From JBCDBH01 sp039184055 (lineage in GTDB: Bacteria > Acidobacteriota > Thermoanaerobaculia > Multivoradales > J023), in contig JBCDBH010000057.1 in NCBI GenBank assembly GCA_039184055.1, forward strand, positions 1 through 21,335: a stretch of 21,335 nt of DNA, in the 5' to 3' direction. Position 1 is the first letter of the stretch. Each line of letters begins with the position of its first letter. The notes beneath the pieces were generated by a model. It had not been told where the DNA came from. It saw nothing but the letters and a program-made list of their open reading frames with translations, and made no database searches. Of this stretch, positions 15,524 to 21,335 are shown one piece after another. Position numbers and translations under genes: made by a program.

Positions 15524-17991
15524 ATGCCCGCGCTCTTTCGTTCCTTTTCCAACTTTGCCTCGTCACGGGTATTGGTCATGCCCAATGCGCGGCGGCGATA
15601 CCAGGGTATGCACCGCCAGAGAATATCTCCGATGTACGTTTGATCACATCGAACTGGCCAGCTGGTAAGGATGCTGCCCTCGACATTGCAGCGGCTCATT
15701 GGAACGGTCCAGACTGCGATGTCGACGGACAGTCCATCCCCGACATCAAGACGACCGGCGATGTGGGGTTCGAGTTACCCGTAACTTTCAAGCGTCAATA
15801 CACGGGAATTGTGCCAGGTGCCTGTGGATCCTTTCATCCGGCCGAAAGATCTATCGAAATTTACGAAAACACCTGGAAAGATCTCAATGGCAACAACATA
15901 AGAGACTCGAACGAGTCTACGCCTTGCCCAGGCACCACACGGAATCTCGGTGACATTCTTGGCCACGAGATCGGTCATTTCTTCGGTTTGGCTCATCCGC
16001 TCAGCGCTTGTGGCCCCAGGCTCATGATGACGCCGTACGCATTGGACGACGACGGCAACATGATCAACAAGTCACCGAGCACGGCCGAGTGTCAGCTCGC
16101 CGACGATCTCAACGAGCTTCCCGGCGAGCCTCCACCACCACCGCCACCGCCAACCTGCAATCCGGACGAAATCTGTATCGAAGACATCATTGGTGACATC
16201 GACCCGTGCGAGTTGCTGCCCGAATCTTGCTCGGCTGGCGAGCTGTGGGTAGCACGCGAGATTTGTGTCACGCGATCGATGGACTATGGCGGGGGAACAG
16301 TCATCGACATCGTTTGCACGATCGTTCTGATCATCGACCCGGACAACCCACCGCCAGTCCTTTCGGGTTTCGGACCGGTGGTACGGCTCGAGTCACCCGT
16401 GGAAGGTGCGACGGTACATGGCACGATCGAGGTTCGGGGCACGGCCGCGACGCCGAGCGGCGTGCGGACGATGGCGGCTTGGATCGATGGTGAACCGGCG
16501 AATCTCTCGTCGTTTGGTATGAATCGGCCGGCGTCGTCCAGCGCCTGTCAACACCCGGTGGGCACTGATCCGGATTGTCCGAACGTCGGTTTCTCGGGGT
16601 TCTTGGATACGACGCAGCTTTCGAACGGCCCACACGAGCTCGTGACGATCGTGCTCGACGAACGAAACTACCCGCTTCTCACGGCGGTCAAACGCACGTT
16701 CACGGTCGACAATGGTTGTACCGACACGACGCCTCCGGTGGTGACGCCGATCACGCCCATGCCGGGCTCGACGGTCGAAGGACAGGTGCCGATCCAGGTA
16801 TCGGTTGACGATGATGCGGACGTCGACCGGATGCGGATCTTTGTCGGCGGGCAGAACCTCGCCTTGCTTCACGATCCACCTTGGCAGACGACCTGGGACG
16901 CCTCGGGTCTGGCGCCGGGAAGTCAGCACGAGATCCTGGTGCGTGCACTCGACGCCTGTGGCAACGTCGAGCCCAAACGATGGACGGTTCAGATCCACCA
17001 GGAACCACCACCGGATCCGTGTACGTCGGACGTCACTCCACCCGCGCTGGCCTTGACTTCATCGAGCCCAGGTAGCACGACGGCGGAGCCGGTGTCGCTC
17101 GCTGCGACGGCCTCGGACGTGAATGGGGTGGCGAGCGTCGATTTCCATGTCGACGGCACCCTCATCGTCAGCGATACGAGCGCGCCCTATTCCACTTCGT
17201 GGGATCCCTCTCAATTGCCCTCGGGACCGTACGTAGTCGAGGCGCGAGCCCACGACACGTGTGGCAACACATCGAGTCGCCAGGTTACGGTGACGGTGGC
17301 CCACGCACCGATCGGTTGGATCGGTCAACCCGCGCACAACCAGATCGTCTCGGGTCTCTTGTCGCCAATTGTTGGTTGGGCGCTCGGTGACGGCGGGCTG
17401 GGCTCTTATTGGATGTCGATCGATGGTGAGGTCCCGGTCGGACAGATCGGCTCGTTCGAACGCGGCAGCCATCGTGCCGGTGCGTGTACCGCCTATCCCT
17501 ATGTCGCCGATCCGGCCTGTCCGAACGTCGGGATCGATGGTGTCTTCGACACCACAAGCCTGGCCAACGGCACACACACGATGCGACTGTCGATGACCGC
17601 GGCAAACGGTTTGACGAGTCTGTTCACGCGAACGTTCCGCGTCGACAACCCGGTGCCACGTGGCTGGGTGCACGTCCCAGCCCACAATCAGACCCTCGCC
17701 GGCTCAGCGGTGACCGTTTACGGTTGGGCATTGGGCGCGGGCGGGTTGAGCAACCTTCGAGTAGAGGTCGACGGGGTAGTGGTGCCCGTCACCTTTCACC
17801 TCGCGTGGCAGGGCGCCTGCACCGCCAACGCCGACGTGCCCGATCCGGACTGCCCGTTGGTGGGCTGGTCGGGCACGCTCGACACCACCGCATTTGCCGA
17901 GGGTCCACACACCATGACACTCATCGGGACCGACGCTTCGGGGCGGATCCTCAGCGTGGCGAGACTGTTCTCGGTGGACAACCACCCGTAG
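15520..17991 (+). CDS. Secreted matrixin-like metalloprotease with five Ig-like modules
   Basis: An 823-residue exported protein. A signal peptide (LSFLFQLCLVTGIGHA, to about residue 21) leads into a zinc protease domain (about 25-200). This holds the full metzincin motif HEIGHFFGLAH (His149, Glu150, His153, Gly156, His159), followed by LMMTPY, the Met-turn spacing of matrixins (M10). I see no PRCGxPD cysteine switch. An eight-Pro linker (204-211) and a Cys-rich segment (213-266) follow. Five beta-sandwich-like modules come next: about 285-397, 403-492, 503-594, 597-710 and 712-821. The first, fourth and fifth share an AC...DPxCPxVGxxGxLDTT pattern. The second and third share TPP...DxxxPxxTxWD...AxDxCGN. 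It overlaps the preceding secreted-protein gene by 4 nt. Modules probably bind a surface or polymer; the substrate is unknown. Confidence 0.85.
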   Translation: MNARALSFLFQLCLVTGIGHAQCAAAIPGYAPPENISDVRLITSNWPAGKDAALDIAAAHWNGPDCDVDGQSIPDIKTTGDVGFELPVTFKRQYTGIVPGACGSFHPAERSIEIYENTWKDLNGNNIRDSNESTPCPGTTRNLGDILGHEIGHFFGLAHPLSACGPRLMMTPYALDDDGNMINKSPSTAECQLADDLNELPGEPPPPPPPPTCNPDEICIEDIIGDIDPCELLPESCSAGELWVAREICVTRSMDYGGGTVIDIVCTIVLIIDPDNPPPVLSGFGPVVRLESPVEGATVHGTIEVRGTAATPSGVRTMAAWIDGEPANLSSFGMNRPASSSACQHPVGTDPDCPNVGFSGFLDTTQLSNGPHELVTIVLDERNYPLLTAVKRTFTVDNGCTDTTPPVVTPITPMPGSTVEGQVPIQVSVDDDADVDRMRIFVGGQNLALLHDPPWQTTWDASGLAPGSQHEILVRALDACGNVEPKRWTVQIHQEPPPDPCTSDVTPPALALTSSSPGSTTAEPVSLAATASDVNGVASVDFHVDGTLIVSDTSAPYSTSWDPSQLPSGPYVVEARAHDTCGNTSSRQVTVTVAHAPIGWIGQPAHNQIVSGLLSPIVGWALGDGGLGSYWMSIDGEVPVGQIGSFERGSHRAGACTAYPYVADPACPNVGIDGVFDTTSLANGTHTMRLSMTAANGLTSLFTRTFRVDNPVPRGWVHVPAHNQTLAGSAVTVYGWALGAGGLSNLRVEVDGVVVPVTFHLAWQGACTANADVPDPDCPLVGWSGTLDTTAFAEGPHTMTLIGTDASGRILSVARLFSVDNHP

Positions 17992-17993
17992 AC

Positions 17994-18012
17994 AGCTCTT
18001 GGATCCAGAGCT
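17994..18012 (+). other. Small near-palindromic hairpin after the protease gene
   Basis: AGCTCT (17994-17999) pairs with AGAGCT (18007-18012) around TGGATCC, three bases after the protease stop. The sequence beyond is only mildly T-rich, so it is at best a weak terminator. It opens a 299-bp stretch (17992-18290) without a credible gene. Confidence 0.3.
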
Positions 18013-18066
18013 CTTCGATTTGTCGTCTTTGCTTTGGAGATTGGGCTCCCACGTCCTGATCCGAGC

Positions 18067-18198
18067 GCTTCCTGACCCGATGGACGCCTCGATCGGCTCG
18101 TGACGAAGGCTTTCGGACGCGAATTTCATCCAAAATTTTGAAAATGAAGGCTTCCTGAAAAATCTGGATCGTGCATGATACGAAACAAAGGCTTCTTG
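18067..18198. repeat. Short direct repeats at about 41-nt spacing
   Basis: AAGGCTTTCGG (18106), AAGGCTTCCTG (18147) and AAGGCTTCTTG (18188) start exactly 41 nt apart. A fourth, shorter match, GCTTCCTG at 18067, sits 42 nt before the corresponding part of the first. The rest of the 41-nt units is only weakly alike. The stretch is much more AT-rich than its surroundings. It is not a CRISPR array: the repeats are too short. The period is near four helical turns, which would suit tandem binding sites. Confidence 0.4.
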
Positions 18199-18222
18199 GT
18201 GCGTATTTAAGGATTGTTCGTG

Positions 18223-18228
18223 TATAAT
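18223..18228 (+). promoter_or_regulatory. Orphan TATAAT box
   Basis: A consensus TATAAT sits at the end of the 41-nt repeat stretch. Nothing on the plus strand follows it, only the end of the convergent HlyD gene, so it would make a small or antisense RNA. No good -35 lies at standard spacing. The surrounding GTATAATAC is almost symmetric, so the strand is uncertain. Confidence 0.25.
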
Positions 18229-18290
18229 ACGATCCTAGTCCGCCGAAGCTGTTCTCGAGCTCGTGACCGTGCCTCGGCTCGATCGTGTAG

Positions 18291-19214
18291 CTACCAGCAG
18301 GAGCCCTCCGTGCCGATTCTCGATACGCGCGCGGTAGTGCCGGCCACTAGGGGAACGGTCTCGCTGGCTTCGTCGAGCTGAGCTTGAGCGAAGACCATCT
18401 GTGAGGCGGCATCGATTTCAGGGGCAATCTGCAGCACAGTCGCCGACATGGGAGGGATGCCGAGGATTTCGACCCGAACGGGTTCGCCCAGCTTCAGATC
18501 GCTTTTTTCTTCCATCGGAACAGCGAACCGGGCCTGGCGGTCGCGGGCGCTGATCAGCCGTAGGATCGGTGTCCCTGGCAATACGACCGCCCCGGGGTCG
18601 ACATAGCGCGTGGCGACGGTTCCAGCGAACGGAGCACGGATCTCGGCGCGATCGAGCTGAGTCTGTAGTCTCGCGATTCGCGCTTCGGCCTGATGGATGA
18701 CGGCTTCGGAAGCCGCCACCTGAGCTTCCGCTTCTTCGGCTTCCGATACCGAGCGTGCGAGTTCTTCTTTCGACAGAACGTCGGTCAAGGCTTCGCGCCG
18801 TTGTGTTTCGGCCCGAGCGCGCAAAGCCTGTTGCCGCCAACGGTTCGCTTCGGCGGAAGAGGCCTCGAGCGAAGCGCGTTCGATGGCCAGCTCGTGTTCG
18901 ATCAATACCGTCTCGAGCCGGGCGAGGACAGTACCTTCCTCGACCTCACTGCCGATCTCCACCAGCAACCGTTCGAGCTGACCCTCGCTACGCGCGACGA
19001 CATCGATGCTGTGTCGGGCCACGATCACGGCGAGGTAGCATTCACTGGGAGCACCGTTGGGTGGGATGGTGTCCTCGATGATCGTGGGTCGAATGGCCTG
19101 TTCGGTCACCGCGGGGCGCGGCGCGCCGAGCACACCGAAGCGAAAGGCGAGGAATACCAGAAAGGCGAAGCTCGCGGCTCCAACCGAGAAACTCAAGAGA
19201 TGATGCCGGTTCAC
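18291..19214 (-). CDS. HlyD-type periplasmic adaptor (membrane fusion protein) of the ABC exporter
   Basis: The adaptor that would link the inner-membrane ABC exporter to an outer-membrane channel. The 307-residue product has one N-terminal membrane helix (about 7-30). Two halves of a lipoyl-like domain follow (about 69-101, SEGQLERLLVEIGSEVEEGT; and 190-222, EIRAPFAGTVATRYVDPG). They flank a long Ala/Glu/Arg coiled-coil hairpin (104-186). A beta-barrel and a short membrane-proximal end follow, closing in EGSCW. It is shorter than classic HlyD proteins of type I systems (above 400 residues), mostly in the hairpin. Initiation is at GTG; the GTGA overlaps the stop of the exporter gene, so translation is coupled. 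No outer-membrane TolC-like gene is in the window. Confidence 0.9.
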   Translation of the reverse strand: MNRHHLLSFSVGAASFAFLVFLAFRFGVLGAPRPAVTEQAIRPTIIEDTIPPNGAPSECYLAVIVARHSIDVVARSEGQLERLLVEIGSEVEEGTVLARLETVLIEHELAIERASLEASSAEANRWRQQALRARAETQRREALTDVLSKEELARSVSEAEEAEAQVAASEAVIHQAEARIARLQTQLDRAEIRAPFAGTVATRYVDPGAVVLPGTPILRLISARDRQARFAVPMEEKSDLKLGEPVRVEILGIPPMSATVLQIAPEIDAASQMVFAQAQLDEASETVPLVAGTTARVSRIGTEGSCW

Positions 19215-21335
19215 TCCGCTTCGCCCCGGGGTTTTTGTTTCGCCAATTGAGCTTCGACGAGCTCGAAGTAGCGTCCACGGAGATGGATGAGTTCGTCATG
19301 TTGCCCAGACTCGACGATCTTGCCGTCGTCCATGACCAAGATCAGATCAGCCTCGGTAACGGTCGAAAGTCGATGGGCAATGATGATTCGGGTTGCCGGT
19401 AGACGTTTGAGCTCTTGTTGAATGGCGCGTTCCGAAAGCGCATCGAGATTGCTGGTCGCCTCGTCGAGCAAAAGGACAGCCGGTTTGTGTACGAGTGCTC
19501 TCGCCAGGGCCAGGCGTTGTCGTTGACCTCCTGATAGAGAGGCGCCGCCGTCGGCGAGCTGAGTGTCGTAGCCCATCGGAAGCTTGACGATGTCTTCGTG
19601 GATTCCGGCTCGTTGCGCCGCTTCCACGACCCGTTCGAGTGGTAAGGCCGGTTCGGCGATCGTGATGTTCTCCCGTATGGAGGCGCCGAACAAGAACGGC
19701 TGCTGGGAGACGATACCGATTTGCGAACGCACGGTGCGTAGATCGAGACCCGCTAGGTCTACGCCGTCGTAGAGGATTCGTCCCGAGGCCGGCAAAAACA
19801 AGCCGAGGAGTAGATGCGCTAGGGTCGATTTCCCGGCGCCCGAGGCGCCCACGAGGGCGACGAACGCGCCGGGCTCGATCTCGAGCGAAATGTCGTCGAC
19901 GACCGCCGGTAGCAGGGGGCTGTAGCGGAAGCTCACCCTTTCCAAAGAGATACCGCCGCGTAGCACGGGCGCTCGGCTGACGTCGCGGTCCTGCTCGCGT
20001 GGTGTTTCCAGCACGTCATCGATGCGTTCGACATAGCCGGCCAGCTGCTGGAGGTCGATCGCGGTATTGATGAGTGTTCCGAGGGGCGTCAGAAAACCGC
20101 TGGCGAGCGCGGACAGAGCGAGCATGGTGCCGATACTCAGATCTCCATCGAGCACGCGATGGCCACCGTAGATCAGGATGATCAGCGGTGATGCCATAGC
20201 GAGAGCCTGGAGGATCGACTCGACCAGGGCCGACAGCTTGCCCCGGACCAATGACACGTTGAGCTCGTCGACGAACAGGCCCGACCACTTCTCGACGGCA
20301 CGCCGCTCGGCGCCGAGCCCTTTCAGGGTCTCGATACCCGCTAGCATCTGAACCTGATAGTTGCGTGACAAGGCTTGCACCGCCAGAGCTTCCGACATCA
20401 AGTCGCGGAAACGACGACGAGTAGCGAAGAAGATCAGAAGTCGAAGAGCGGCCAAGCCGAGCACCACCATGGCCATACCGGCGTGAGACACCAGAAGCAG
20501 AACGAAATACAAGCTGACCAAGAGACCGTCGAGCAATCCCGAAAGGGCGCTGGCGGTAAGCAGATCGCGTATTTGCGTATTGCTGTTGAGGCGCATGATC
20601 AGGTCGCCCGCAGATCTCTTCTGAAAAAACGAGTATTGAAGATCCACCAAGTGGTCGAGAAACTCGAGTGTGAGCTGCGCGTCGATCCGTGTACGGAGGT
20701 AAAGCAGGGTGTGAGAACGAATCAACGAGGCGAGAAAGTGAAAGACCACCAGGATGCCGAGCCCGATCGCCAAAATGTCGAGTAGATGGAGATCGCCCCG
20801 TGGGATCACCCGATCGACCAGCAAACCGGTAAGCACCGGGACGCTCAGAGCAAAGAGCTGGAGGAGCAAGGACAAGAGAAGAATGCGACGCCATGTGAGG
20901 CCATGCGCGAAGATCTTGCGGATGTAGCGTTTCGCGCCTTGGATCTCCCGATCTTCTTCGTGAAAATCCGCATCGGGCTCGAACACCAGGGCGACGCCGG
21001 TAAAGCTCCGGCGAAGTCGATCGAGAGGGATCCAGCGGCGTCCAGACGCGGGATCGACGATCTCGATTCCCTGTTTGGTGGCTCCGGCGAAGACGACGAA
21101 GTGATTGAACTCCCAATGCAGGATCGATGCGACGGGTAGGTACTTCAGATCTTCGACTTCCGCGACGCGTGCGCCATGACAGCGCAAATGAAAGCGGCGC
21201 GCGGCGTTGGCGAGAGCCAGCGCGTCGGCTCCCTCTCGGCCTGTCCCGAGGGCATCACGGATCTCCTCCATCCGTAGCCGTTTGCCGTGATGGGCCAACA
21301 CCATGGCGAGGCAAGCGGCTCCACAATCCGAGGCG
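19211..21335 (-). CDS. C39-peptidase ABC exporter of bacteriocin type (5' end beyond the window)
   Basis: A peptidase-containing ABC transporter that cuts double-glycine leader peptides and exports the cargo. The frame stays open to the window edge: codons before the first in-window Met (21304) read ASDCGAACLA, which holds the catalytic Cys (codon 21325-21323) of the C39 peptidase, so the true start lies outside. Counting from that Met, His68 in NHFVVF and Asp84 in IVDP complete the triad. Membrane helices occupy about 140-410. The ATPase domain has Walker A GASGAGKST (486-494), signature LSGGQRQR (590-597), Walker B VLLLDEATSNLD (610-621) and H-loop IIAHRLST. All catalytic residues are present. 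The downstream adaptor gene overlaps by 4 nt. No leader-peptide gene is visible here; cargo may be encoded to the right. Confidence 0.95.
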   Translation of the reverse strand, partial: ASDCGAACLAMVLAHHGKRLRMEEIRDALGTGREGADALALANAARRFHLRCHGARVAEVEDLKYLPVASILHWEFNHFVVFAGATKQGIEIVDPASGRRWIPLDRLRRSFTGVALVFEPDADFHEEDREIQGAKRYIRKIFAHGLTWRRILLLSLLLQLFALSVPVLTGLLVDRVIPRGDLHLLDILAIGLGILVVFHFLASLIRSHTLLYLRTRIDAQLTLEFLDHLVDLQYSFFQKRSAGDLIMRLNSNTQIRDLLTASALSGLLDGLLVSLYFVLLLVSHAGMAMVVLGLAALRLLIFFATRRRFRDLMSEALAVQALSRNYQVQMLAGIETLKGLGAERRAVEKWSGLFVDELNVSLVRGKLSALVESILQALAMASPLIILIYGGHRVLDGDLSIGTMLALSALASGFLTPLGTLINTAIDLQQLAGYVERIDDVLETPREQDRDVSRAPVLRGGISLERVSFRYSPLLPAVVDDISLEIEPGAFVALVGASGAGKSTLAHLLLGLFLPASGRILYDGVDLAGLDLRTVRSQIGIVSQQPFLFGASIRENITIAEPALPLERVVEAAQRAGIHEDIVKLPMGYDTQLADGGASLSGGQRQRLALARALVHKPAVLLLDEATSNLDALSERAIQQELKRLPATRIIIAHRLSTVTEADLILVMDDGKIVESGQHDELIHLRGRYFELVEAQLAKQKPRGEAE

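Noticed and set aside
18067..18198. A possible CRISPR array, because of the regular spacing.
   Set aside because: The repeats are about 11 nt, degenerate and only three or four in number. No cas genes are present.

Overview
The window is GC-rich chromosomal DNA from a Gram-negative-type bacterium. Supporting signs are Sec signal peptides, a lipobox lipoprotein, a b558-type SdhC with SdhAB in the order C-A-B, a PcnB-type poly(A) polymerase and a membrane-fusion (HlyD) export partner. The mix, with a secreted M14 peptidase and a secreted protease built of Ig-like modules, suggests Acidobacteriota (perhaps Thermoanaerobaculia) or a myxobacterial relative. That placement is an inference from gene content, not a measured one.

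Positions 1-11650 look like ordinary core genome. A small hypothetical gene (3-221) converges on a secreted zinc carboxypeptidase (293-2125, minus, TTG start). Next come htpG (2252-4213, minus) with its terminator, a pair of hairpin repeats, and egtD (4357-5340, minus) for the first step of ergothioneine synthesis. Diverging from egtD is an alpha/beta hydrolase-OsmC fusion (5494-6741). pcnB (6775-8115) and the succinate dehydrogenase operon sdhCAB (8188-11594) follow, the latter closed by a strong intrinsic terminator. htpG, egtD and the OsmC fusion make a loose stress and redox neighbourhood.

Positions 11650-18290 look accessory. They begin with a 176-bp imperfect inverted repeat between convergent genes. 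After it come a lipoprotein alpha/beta hydrolase (11969-13144, minus) and a MazF-type toxin with its antitoxin (13259-13809, minus). On the plus strand there are then two tandem paralogues of an unrecognised secreted protein. The first is broken by a single-base frameshift and carries a G9 tract. The second is intact and overlaps by 4 nt a secreted matrixin-like metalloprotease with five Ig-like modules (15520-17991). The overlap suggests that the small protein and the protease work together, for example as inhibitor, chaperone or partner. This pair is the best candidate for an undescribed system here. The gene-free stretch at 17992-18290 holds short repeats at about 41-nt spacing and a TATAAT box with no gene behind it.

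Positions 18291-21335 (minus) hold a C39-peptidase ABC exporter, cut by the window edge, overlapping a HlyD-type adaptor gene by 4 nt. This is a double-glycine-leader peptide export apparatus. No cargo peptide is visible inside the window.
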